The position numbers and the translations under genes are program-made. The notes under the pieces are model-generated. The model was not told the origin of the DNA and made no database searches. It was given only the letters and a program-made list of their open reading frames with translations. Positions 22,721 to 29,563 of a stretch of DNA of 36,054 bases are shown here, piece after piece. The first letter of the stretch is position 1. The number at the start of each line of letters is the position of its first letter. Source of the DNA: Actinomycetospora sp. (lineage in GTDB: Bacteria; Actinomycetota; Actinomycetes; Mycobacteriales; Pseudonocardiaceae). The stretch is from contig JAQSWW010000087.1 of assembly GCA_029266415.1 (NCBI GenBank), positions 1-36,054 of the forward strand, in the 5' to 3' direction.

Positions 22721-23380
22721 GTGAGCGAGCACCAGCCCTTCTCCCAGGTCCTGCGCCGCGCCACCGCTGCGGCCCACGAGCGCGCCCACCACTCGACGTA
22801 CATGGACGCCCTGCTCGGTGGGCGCCTCGCGCTGGACGACTACGCGACGCTGGTCGTGCAGTACTGGCACGTCTACGGCGCGCTCGAGGACGGAGCCGAC
22901 CGGCTCGGCGCCGACCCGGTGGTCGGCGCCTTCGCCGTCGACGCCCTGCGCCGCCGGGACGCCCTTGCCGCCGACCTCGCCTTCCTCCGCGGCGCTGACT
23001 GGGCCGACGACCTCGCGCCGCTGCCCGCCACCGCGGCCTACGTCGAGCGCATCCGCGAGGCCGTCGAGGAGTGGCCGGCGGGCTGGGTGGCCCACCACTA
23101 CACGCGCTACCTCGGCGACCTCGCCGGTGGCCAGGCGGTGCGTGGGCTCCTGCGCCGCACCTACGGCGTCACCGGGGACGGGTCGCGGTTCTACGACTTC
23201 AGCGGGCTCGGCCCCGCGCCGCCCTTCCGGGCGCGCTACCGCGCGCTGCTCGACGCCGCCGCCTGGGACGACGTCGAGCGCGCGCGGATCGCCGACGAGG
23301 CGTGCCGGGCCTTCGAGCTCAACATCGCGATGCTCGCCGAGCTCGCCGGCACAGTGCCGCCGGAGCACCTGGCGGCCTGA
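22721..23380 (+). CDS. Heme oxygenase (HmuO/HO-1 type)
   Basis: A 219-residue heme-degrading enzyme that releases iron, CO and biliverdin. The proximal heme His is His19 in ATAAAHERAHHSTYM, and the distal helix contains RYLGDLAGGQAVRGLLRR, the signature R-Y-L-G-D-L-S/A-G-G-Q. The overall length matches corynebacterial HmuO. The GTG is preceded by GGAGGCGGACC. An iron box upstream and a divergent monooxygenase fit a role in heme-iron use under iron limitation. No heme transporter is nearby. Confidence 0.95.
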   Translation: MSEHQPFSQVLRRATAAAHERAHHSTYMDALLGGRLALDDYATLVVQYWHVYGALEDGADRLGADPVVGAFAVDALRRRDALAADLAFLRGADWADDLAPLPATAAYVERIREAVEEWPAGWVAHHYTRYLGDLAGGQAVRGLLRRTYGVTGDGSRFYDFSGLGPAPPFRARYRALLDAAAWDDVERARIADEACRAFELNIAMLAELAGTVPPEHLAA

Positions 23381-23381
23381 T

Positions 23382-24011
23382 TCAGGTCCGGCGCGCGATC
23401 GCCAGCCACGCGGGCAGGTCGACGTTCCCGCCGACCGGCACGCCCAGCAGGTCGGCCTGCGCCTGGTCGGGCACGCGGCCGCGGTAGACGCTCTCCCGCA
23501 CCTCCTCGATCACCCAGCCCGGCCGGGAGAACGCGGTGCGGATCTCGTCGTCGGTGACCTCGGGGCCGAAGGCCGGCCCGGGCGCCAGCCCCAGCAGCAC
23601 GATCCGGCCCCCGTCGACCACGACGTCGCGCAGGGCGTCGGTGTACCGGGCCTGGTCGGCGGTGTCGAAGATGTGGAACAGCGCGCTGTCGAGCACGGTG
23701 TCGAACCCGCGCAGGCCCGCGGGGTCGAGGGCGTCGGCCTCGACGAACGACGCGTCGACGCCCCGCGCGGCGGCGATCTCCCGCGCGCGGTCGAGGGCGG
23801 CCGGCGCGGAGTCGGCACCCACGACGTCGTAGCCGCGGGCGGCGAGCAGGACGGTGTGCTCGCCGGTGCCGCAGCCCAGGTCGAGCACCCGCCCGCGCAG
23901 GAGGCCCTCGGCCTCGGCGGCGACCACGGCCGGCTGCGGCTCGCCGATCACCCACGGCGGCTCGCCGGCGACGTAGGCGTCCTGGAAGCGGGAGGGGGCG
24001 GGGGTGGACAT
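23382..24011 (-). CDS. SAM-dependent class I methyltransferase
   Basis: A 209-residue methyltransferase. The SAM-binding loop is RVLDLGCGTGEHTVLLAARG at about 41-60, followed by VVGADSAPAALDRARE (acidic end of strand 2) and FDTVLDSALFHIFD. The N terminus FQDAYVAGEPPWVIGEPQPAVV resembles small thiol or thiopurine-type methyltransferases. GGAGGTCCCCG precedes the ATG. The substrate is unknown. It ends 1 bp from the heme oxygenase stop, in convergent orientation. Confidence 0.88.
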   Translation of the reverse strand: MSTPAPSRFQDAYVAGEPPWVIGEPQPAVVAAEAEGLLRGRVLDLGCGTGEHTVLLAARGYDVVGADSAPAALDRAREIAAARGVDASFVEADALDPAGLRGFDTVLDSALFHIFDTADQARYTDALRDVVVDGGRIVLLGLAPGPAFGPEVTDDEIRTAFSRPGWVIEEVRESVYRGRVPDQAQADLLGVPVGGNVDLPAWLAIARRT

Positions 24012-24100
24012 CGGGGACCTCCGGGGTCGGGCGTCGGGGACGCCCCCGAGCCTCCGACCTCGATCGTTCTCGAGGTCAAGACCGGTTCCCGGGCAGGACC

Positions 24101-24397
24101 TCAGTCGTGGGCGACGAACATCGTGACGCCGCCGGTCGCGAAGTTCGCGACGTCGCCCGCCGCGGACTGCCCGGCCTCCGAGCCCAGCGCGGACTGCAGG
24201 TCATCGAGCGAGTCGAAGGCGAGCTCGGCCACCAGGTGGTACGGCGGCGGGTTCTCGTCCAGAGAGGCCGTGTGGCGGTAGGTGAACGACCTGACCCCGG
24301 GGATGGCGTCGGCCAACGGGACGTGCGTCTCCCGGTAGTACGCATCGAACGCGGCCGGGTCGTCGGGGTGGTGGTACAGAACGGTGAGGATGTGCAC
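24101..24397 (-). CDS. EthD family protein
   Basis: A 98-residue dimeric alpha/beta-barrel protein with VHILTVLYHHPDDPAAFDAYY, HVPLADAIPGVRSFTYRHT, and ELAFDSLDDLQSALGSEAGQ, all typical of EthD (ethyl tert-butyl ether degradation) proteins. The YxxxHxPL segment is intact. The GTG has GGGGTG nearby. EthD is linked with cytochrome P450 systems in some bacteria, but no P450 is present here, so the role is unknown. Confidence 0.85.
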   Translation of the reverse strand: MHILTVLYHHPDDPAAFDAYYRETHVPLADAIPGVRSFTYRHTASLDENPPPYHLVAELAFDSLDDLQSALGSEAGQSAAGDVANFATGGVTMFVAHD

Positions 24398-24489
24398 CGG
24401 AACACCCCACCACGCGCGACGGCCCCGGGGCCACGGACCGTTCGGGGAGGTCCGCGACGCCGGGGCCGTCGCCGAGGGGAGCGGAGAGG

Positions 24490-24939
24490 TCAGACGCGGG
24501 CGTGCTTCTCCACGACGGTGCCGAGGCCGGGGAGCGCCTCGACGACGTTCTCCCGGGCCTTCGGGCGGAGCTTGCCGTAGACCGACGTGACGGCCGCGCG
24601 GCTGCTGCGCTCGGCGCGCCGGTCGGTGACCGCCAGCAGCGCCTCGGAGGCCTCGTGCGGGCGGGCGGCGAGGAACGCGCCGAAGTCGCCGGTGGGCTCG
24701 GTGGAGTACGCGGCCCAGAAGGGCTCGAGCTGCTCGACGAACTCGTCGAGCATCTTGTCGATCGCCTCGGGGATGATGCCCGGCTTGGCCTTCTTCACCG
24801 CGGCGTAGCCGGTCTTGACGATCCCGCCGGACAGGCCGCTCTTGTTCGCGACCTCGGTGTCGACCAGCGTCTGCAGGTCCTCGACGACGGCGCCACGGCG
24901 GTCGGAGTCGAGAAGGCGAGCCTTGAGGGTCTCGGCCAT
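24490..24939 (-). CDS. DUF6918-like protein
   Basis: A 149-residue helical soluble protein: AETLKARLLDSDRRGAVVEDL, then LVDTEVANKSGLSGGIVKTGYAAVKKAKPG, then FVEQLEPFWAAY. This pattern matches an uncharacterised actinobacterial family that I recall as DUF6918; the name is not certain. It is cytoplasmic with no Cys or membrane segment. GGAAGGACACCG lies before the ATG. It is divergent from the DUF2795 gene with a short TTCG-loop hairpin in between. Confidence 0.7.
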   Translation of the reverse strand: MAETLKARLLDSDRRGAVVEDLQTLVDTEVANKSGLSGGIVKTGYAAVKKAKPGIIPEAIDKMLDEFVEQLEPFWAAYSTEPTGDFGAFLAARPHEASEALLAVTDRRAERSSRAAVTSVYGKLRPKARENVVEALPGLGTVVEKHARV

Positions 24940-25018
24940 CGGTGTCCTTCCTCGGGGAGCAGGGAGCGCGGCCGACCGTACGACAGTGCCGCACCGCCCC
25001 GGGCGGCAGGGGGCCGGA

Positions 25019-25040
25019 TGAACCACATTCGTGTGGTTCA
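25019..25040. promoter_or_regulatory. Hairpin/operator with TTCG loop
   Basis: TGAACCACA-TTCG-TGTGGTTCA is a perfect 9-bp inverted repeat in the divergent region between the genes at 24939 (minus) and 25113 (plus). The arm plus one base (GTGTGGTTCA) recurs at 20859-20868 upstream of the polysaccharide deacetylase. Confidence 0.45.
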
Positions 25041-25112
25041 CCGTCGAGGTGTGCGTGCGGCGGCCCCGCGGGCACCACGGCCCGTCAGCGCCCCACCTTC
25101 GAGGAGTCGCCC

Positions 25113-25343
25113 GTGTCCGCGTCCACCACCCGAGACCGCCTCGACGCCGCCCTGGACGGCCTGTCGTTCCCCGCCGACCGCGACACGATCGTCGCGGCCG
25201 CCGAGCGCACGGGTGACGAGCAGACCGTCCGCGCGCTGCGCGCGATCCCGCCGGTCGAGTACGGCAGCCCGTCCGACGTCGTCGCGTCGGTGTCGCTCAC
25301 CGAGGACGACCACCCCGACGAGATCCCGCCCGAGGCGCGCTGA
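25113..25343 (+). CDS. DUF2795 protein
   Basis: A 76-residue protein. LDGLSFPADRDTIVAAAERTGDE, followed by TVRALRAIPPVEYGSPSDVVASV, matches the DUF2795 pattern (L-x-G-x-x-FPA then L-x-x-LP-x-x-xY-x-S-x-xDV). The family is common in actinobacteria and has no assigned function. The GTG start has GAGGAG upstream, and a strong hairpin terminator follows the stop. Confidence 0.85.
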   Translation: MSASTTRDRLDAALDGLSFPADRDTIVAAAERTGDEQTVRALRAIPPVEYGSPSDVVASVSLTEDDHPDEIPPEAR

Positions 25344-25360
25344 CGCCCGGCCCCGGAGAC

Positions 25361-25411
25361 GACCGAAGGGCCCCTCCGCTCGGAAGGATCGAGCGGAGGG
25401 GCCCTTCGGTC
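25361..25411. terminator. Strong bidirectional hairpin terminator
   Basis: Two perfectly complementary 21-base arms (25361-25381 and 25391-25411) with a 9-base loop lie between the convergent DUF2795 gene and the PhaC-like hydrolase. The stem is GC-rich with the outer GACCGAAGGGCC/GGCCCTTCGGTC. Confidence 0.85.
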
Positions 25412-25482
25412 AGGAAGAGCAGGTGCTGTAGCGGCTGGTCTCGAACCGCTCGTTCACCCGGGTCCGCGCGAGCCCCTCACGC

Positions 25483-26631
25483 TCACGCGTCGTCGTGTGC
25501 CGCGAGGAACGTCTCCAGGTCACGCCACGAGTTCTCCCGCGCACGGCGGCCGGCCAGAACGCCCAGGTGGCCACCGGGCCGGACGACGAAGCGCAGGTCG
25601 GGGCTCCCGGTCAGCAGCTCGGTCGCCCGCTCGACGGCGGCCACGGGGGCGATGACGTCGTCGGCACCGGCCACGAGCAGCACCGGGACCCGCACGTCGG
25701 CCAGCCGCACGGGCCGCCCGGCGAGGCGCAGCTCGTCCTGCGCGAGGTCGTTCGACCGGATCACGTGGTGGTAGATCTGCCCGAACGCCCGCCCGGGGTA
25801 GGCCGTCATGTTGTCCATGAGCACGTCGACGGCCTCGATCTGCTCCAGCAGCTCCCGGTCGTCGAGGTGGGTCAGCAGCGTCACCGGCTTGGTCAGGTAG
25901 CGCTCGACACTGGTCAGCTGGAACGCCCACTTGACCGCGGTCGCCGGGAACGAGCCGAGCGTGCGGTACGCCGCGGAGAAGATCCGCCCGCCGGTGTACT
26001 CGGCGACCGACCGGAACGGGGCCACCAGGGGGACCGCCGAGACGTCCACCGGCGAGGCGAACGCGCTGATCGAGCGGATCGGGGCCCCCGAGACGTCGCT
26101 CGCCGCCGCCAGCAGCACGAACAGACCGCCCAGGCTCCACCCGACGAGGTGCACCGGGGCGTCGTCGTGCCGCGCCGCCACCGCGAACAGGGCGGCCGGG
26201 ACGATCTCGTCGACCCACAGCTCGAGCCCGCGTCGCCCGGCGGCCGGGCCGGTCGAGGCGTAGGTGACGACGTAGACCTCGCGACCGTCCGCGAGCAGGT
26301 CCTCGACGAGGCTCGCGCCCCGGCGCAGGTCGAAGGCGAAGTCGGGCGCGCCCAGCGGGGGCACGAGCAGCAGCGGGGCGCGCTGCGGGTCGGGCGCGAC
26401 GAGCGGTTCGTAGCGCCAGACGGTGTAGCCCTCGCCGTGCAGGATCGGCCGACGGGCCAGCCGCCGGGTGTCGGCGAGGTGGCCGCCGTGCGCGACGTAG
26501 TCCCACAGGTTGTCCCAGGCGCGCAGTGGCGCGGACGCGGCAGGGGCGGGCGACGTGGTGGCGAGCGTGCCGCCCGACGGGGTGGGCGCCGCGTCGTCGG
26601 GGCGCTCCTCGGGCTGCTGCTCGACGGTCAC
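25483..26631 (-). CDS. PhaC-like alpha/beta hydrolase
   Basis: A 382-residue protein related to polyhydroxyalkanoate synthases/depolymerases. After a 45-residue Pro/Ala/Thr-rich start come YEPLVAPDPQRAPLLLVPPLG, GREVYVVTYASTGPA, and the nucleophile elbow HLVGWSLGGLFVLL. The elbow has Ser where class PHA synthases use Cys, so a hydrolase is more likely than a polymerase. The acid is in LLVAGADDVIAP and the base in RPGGHLGVLAG. The C terminus with RENSWRDLETFLAAH is like PhaC. The best start is GTG 26631; no clear ribosome binding site is visible. Confidence 0.82.
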   Translation of the reverse strand: MTVEQQPEERPDDAAPTPSGGTLATTSPAPAASAPLRAWDNLWDYVAHGGHLADTRRLARRPILHGEGYTVWRYEPLVAPDPQRAPLLLVPPLGAPDFAFDLRRGASLVEDLLADGREVYVVTYASTGPAAGRRGLELWVDEIVPAALFAVAARHDDAPVHLVGWSLGGLFVLLAAASDVSGAPIRSISAFASPVDVSAVPLVAPFRSVAEYTGGRIFSAAYRTLGSFPATAVKWAFQLTSVERYLTKPVTLLTHLDDRELLEQIEAVDVLMDNMTAYPGRAFGQIYHHVIRSNDLAQDELRLAGRPVRLADVRVPVLLVAGADDVIAPVAAVERATELLTGSPDLRFVVRPGGHLGVLAGRRARENSWRDLETFLAAHDDA

Positions 26632-26909
26632 ACGACCGGATCGTAGGGCGGCCCGGGGACACGGACGGCCGCACGTCACTCACGCGCCGTCAGAGCTGTT
26701 CACCGCGGGTCACCGTCGAGGGAGGCCGAGCTGGGCGTTCGCCCAGGTCGCCGCGACGTTCGCGAGTCGACGATTGGACCGTTAGGGCGCAGACTCCTCC
26801 GCCCGATCGTCCGAGCCACCGTCACACCTCTGCGCCGTTGGACCAGGTGGCGCCGCCCCGGGCCCGTTTCGGGGCGGCGTGGCGCACCGCGACCAGAGGA
26901 GCACCACCG
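26632..26909. other. Intergenic region without a recognised gene
   Basis: About 280 bases between the divergent PhaC-like gene and the frameshifted gene. I see a GAGGAG ribosome binding site near its end (26896-26901) and no clear promoter, operator or RNA gene. Confidence 0.5.
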
Positions 26910-27571
26910 TTGACCGAGCCCGTGTCCGAGACGCCCTGTGACGCCCCGTCCGAGCGGAGCGGTGTGCGGTCGCGGATCGCGGGGGGGATCGGCGTCGGCT
27001 GGTCGGGGCCGCGTCCCTGAGCACCGCGGTGTTCCAGACCATCTCCCAGTCGTCGACGACCCTCGGGATGCCGGGGACGATCGCCGAGATCGACACGCCA
27101 CTGCCCTGGGGAGTGCCCGTGTCCGCACCGGTCGCACCTGCCGCGACGGACCCGACGATCACCCCGACCGTCGCCGACCTCGACCTGCGCGCCGACCGGC
27201 AGCCCCTGCCCGCCACGGCCGCCGCGCCGGTGGCCGCGTCCTCGCCCGGCCCGGGTGCGGTCGTCGGGGCCTCACCGGAGGCGCGGCCCGAGCGCGCGAC
27301 CGCGACCGGCGGGCGCCGGCCGGTGTCGTCGACGCCGGGGACGTCGGGCTCCACGCGGCCCACGACGTCGCCGGGCACCACCTCGCCGGGCGGCACCCCG
27401 ACCACCGGGCCGACGACCGGGCCGACCACGAGCCCCACCCCGCAGGACACGACGGAGCCCACCGAGCCGTCGACGGACCCGTCGTCCGAGCCCTCGGAGC
27501 CCTCCTCGGAGCCGTCCTCGGAGCCCTCGACGGGTGACTCCACCGAGCCGTCGACGAGCCCGGCCGGCTGA
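26910..27571 (+). pseudogene. Surface protein with Ser/Thr/Pro/Glu-rich tail, frameshifted
   Basis: The first 37 codons (TTG at 26910 with GAGGAG upstream) read TEPVSETPCDAPSERSG, then VRSRIAGGIGVG, and end at a TGA. The -1 frame then opens with LVGAASLSTAVFQTISQSS and runs about 190 codons to 27571. Adding one C at about 26998 (GGCCTGG) joins them through a single hydrophobic segment, giving a membrane-anchored protein with a long disordered extracytoplasmic tail. Alternatively, slippage in the G7 run at 26981-26987 could change the frame. The tail is rich in STPGE and has tandem SEPS-type repeats. No family is recognised. It may be a sequencing error rather than a real pseudogene. Confidence 0.6.
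27494..27529 (+). repeat. Three tandem 12-bp repeats (Ser-Glu-Pro-Ser)
   Basis: Three copies of TCGGAGCCNTCS, at 27494-27505, 27506-27517 and 27518-27529, encode Ser-Glu-Pro-Ser units in the tail of the surface-like protein. Confidence 0.85.
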
Positions 27572-27576
27572 CACCG

Positions 27577-27660
27577 GCGCGCGCCCGGCCCCGGAACGCC
27601 GACGGCCCCGCTCCCGAGGGGGGAGCGGGGCCGTCGGTGCGTTCGGGGCCGGGCGCGCGC
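27577..27660. terminator. Long bidirectional hairpin terminator
   Basis: Arms 27577-27615 and 27621-27660 are complementary over almost their whole length of about 39 bases, with one bulged base on each side and a 5-base loop. The hairpin fills the space between convergent genes ending at 27571 and 27662. Confidence 0.85.
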
Positions 27661-27661
27661 G

Positions 27662-27976
27662 TCAGCCGCGCGGGCGGCGCAGGGCGGTGCGGCGCTCGGG
27701 GCGCAGGTGGAAGATCACCGCGGGCAGCACGACCACCGCGACGAACGGCAGGCCGACCAGCGGCAGCACGAACAGCAGCGCCAGGCCGATCAGCATGACG
27801 ACCAGCGCGGTGAGCGGGTTGGCCGCGAGCGCGCCGAGGCGAAGGACCGCGGGGTTGCGGCGCACGGCGGCGGTGACGCGTTCGGCGAGACCGGTCGAGT
27901 CGGCCGGGGCCGTGCGCGGGACGGCGGGAACGGGACGGGGCAGGGTCGGCGTGCTGTGCGGCCAGGGCAGAGCCAT
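27662..27976 (-). CDS. Small membrane protein
   Basis: A 104-residue protein of unknown function. Residues 1-48 are Pro/Thr/Arg-rich and probably cytoplasmic. Two hydrophobic segments follow, LTALVVMLIGLALLFVLPL (about 55-73) and VGLPFVAVVVLPAVIFHL (about 73-90), and a basic tail (RPERRTALRRPRG). The ATG has AAGGACC upstream. It ends beside the strong hairpin at 27577-27660. It could be a small DUF-type membrane protein; no family is recognised. Confidence 0.65.
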   Translation of the reverse strand: MALPWPHSTPTLPRPVPAVPRTAPADSTGLAERVTAAVRRNPAVLRLGALAANPLTALVVMLIGLALLFVLPLVGLPFVAVVVLPAVIFHLRPERRTALRRPRG

Positions 27977-28249
27977 CGGGGTGCGTCGGTCCTTCGGATC
28001 GTGATGTTCAGCGGGGCGCGTCGGGGCCGCGCCGGCGCCCGACGGCCGGGGGCTGAGGCCGGGGAGTGCCGGGGCGTCGCGGGGATCGACACCGGGATGA
28101 CGCCTGCGGGGTCCGGGAGGTTCCCGCGGGTTCGGTATCGATTCGGCAACGGCGCGACGGCGACGTCGGGCGATTGTTTCGGTCACCCGTTCGGCCGTCA
28201 CGACCCCGACCGGGTGGTTCCCCGGGCGTGTCCCCCTAGGCTCGCCGGG
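27977..28249. other. Divergent intergenic region
   Basis: About 270 bases between the small membrane protein and the esterase. Apart from the -10 box at 28237 I see no RNA gene or clear repeat. Confidence 0.5.
28237..28242 (+). promoter_or_regulatory. Leaderless-type -10 box
   Basis: TAGGCT, followed by 7 bases and the GTG at 28250. Confidence 0.5.
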
Positions 28250-29173
28250 GTGATCGCCGAGCACCGCGAGGAGCCCCTCCGCGACGCCCTCGACCCGGGG
28301 GTACGAGCCCTGCTCGAGCGCTGGTCGGACCAGCCGGCGATGTTCGCGGGGACGGTCGCCGAGGCTCGGGAGCGCTTCGCGGCGCAGCTCGCCGAGGCGG
28401 CCGGTCCGGCCCGCGTGCCGGAGGTCACCGACGCCGGCGGTGTGGCCGTGCGGGTGCACCGCCCGGCGACGCGGAGCTCCGACGCCCTGGCGGTGTTCGT
28501 GCACGGCGGCGGCTGGGTCCTCGGCGGGGGCGACGTCTACGACGCGGTCGCGGCCCGGCTCGCCGACGACCTCGGCGCCGTCGTGGCCGCGGTCGACCCA
28601 CGGCTGGCGCCCGAGCACCCGTTCCCGGTGCCGCTCGAGGACACGTTGGTCGCCGTCCGGGCCCTGCTCGACGACCTCGCCCCCGCGCGGTGGGCCCTGG
28701 TCGGCGACAGCGCGGGCGCCAACCTCGCCGCCGTCACCGCGCTGACCCTGCGCGACGAGGACCGGGGGCCGACCGCGAGCCTGCTGCTCTACCCACCGCC
28801 GGACTTCGAGGCGCGCTACCCGTCGCTGGCCGAGAACGCCGACGGCTACTGGCTCACCGCCGGGGACGTGCGCGCGTGCTCGAAGCTCTACCTCGCGGGC
28901 CACGACCCGCGGGGCGACGCGCGGCTCTCGCCGTTGCGTGCGCCGTCGCTCGCCGGTCTGGAGCCCACGATCGTCGCGACAGCCGGGTTCGACCCGCTGC
29001 GCGACGCCGGGCACGCCTACGCCGACGCGCTGGCGGCCGCCGGCGTGGACGCGCGGCGCCGGGAGCACCCGTCACTGGTGCACGGTTTCTACGGGTTCAC
29101 CGCCGCCGTCCCCGCTGCGGACGCGGCCGTGGCGGCGCTGCACGCCGAGCTCGCCGGGCTGCTCGCGCCCTGA
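28250..29173 (+). CDS. HSL-type alpha/beta hydrolase (esterase)
   Basis: A 307-residue esterase of the hormone-sensitive lipase group. The oxyanion-hole motif is VHGGGWVLGGGDVYD at about 82-96, the nucleophile elbow is GDSAGANLA near 160-168, the acid lies in GFDPLRDAGHAYAD, and the base His in VHGFYGF. PRLAPEHPFPVPLED is the usual post-strand-5 segment. It should hydrolyse short-chain esters in the cytoplasm. A TAGGCT box seven bases before the GTG supports this start. It is convergent with the DUF3140 gene (1 bp gap). Confidence 0.92.
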   Translation: MIAEHREEPLRDALDPGVRALLERWSDQPAMFAGTVAEARERFAAQLAEAAGPARVPEVTDAGGVAVRVHRPATRSSDALAVFVHGGGWVLGGGDVYDAVAARLADDLGAVVAAVDPRLAPEHPFPVPLEDTLVAVRALLDDLAPARWALVGDSAGANLAAVTALTLRDEDRGPTASLLLYPPPDFEARYPSLAENADGYWLTAGDVRACSKLYLAGHDPRGDARLSPLRAPSLAGLEPTIVATAGFDPLRDAGHAYADALAAAGVDARRREHPSLVHGFYGFTAAVPAADAAVAALHAELAGLLAP

Positions 29174-29174
29174 C

Positions 29175-29513
29175 CTACTTCAGGGGGTCGTGACCCCAGT
29201 TCATCAGCGAGTACCGCCACTTCGAGGTCTCGACGTCCTCCTTCGACGGCTTCTGCTTCAGGTGCCGTGCCACGTAGCCGTGCACCTTCTTCATCGCCGC
29301 CACGTCGTCGTCGTCGAGGTCGTCGGCCTTCTTCTTCCGGATCTCGACGATGCGCCGGCCCATCAGGTGCCCGGTCGACTCGTCGGAGTCGCCCGACGAC
29401 TGGCCCACCGACTGCGACTCGTCGGTCTCCAGCCACTTCTCGAGCTCCCCGGGGTCCATGTTGACGACCTCGTCGAACTCGTCCCGGATCTGCTGCGTGT
29501 CCTTTCCGGCCAT
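29175..29513 (-). CDS. DUF3140 family protein
   Basis: A 112-residue soluble protein. DTQQIRDEFDEVVNMDPGEL, then EKWLETDESQSVGQ and GRRIVEIRKKKADDLDDDDVA, then MKKVHGYVARHLKQKP and KWRYSLMNWGHDPLK, are all conserved blocks of DUF3140. The family is common in actinobacteria and some plant-associated bacteria. It resembles small DNA-binding or histone-like proteins by charge, but this is inference; its function is unknown. The ATG at 29513 has GGCC-rich context and no clear ribosome binding site. Confidence 0.88.
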   Translation of the reverse strand: MAGKDTQQIRDEFDEVVNMDPGELEKWLETDESQSVGQSSGDSDESTGHLMGRRIVEIRKKKADDLDDDDVAAMKKVHGYVARHLKQKPSKEDVETSKWRYSLMNWGHDPLK

Positions 29514-29563
29514 GGCCGCGTGTACCCGGGGGCCGACCCTCGACACCGCCGGATACTGGGCCG

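Noticed and set aside
25419..25482. Possible tRNA-like segment (GGTCTCGAACC)
   Set aside because: No acceptor stem, anticodon arm or D-arm can be folded; the T-loop consensus is not met.
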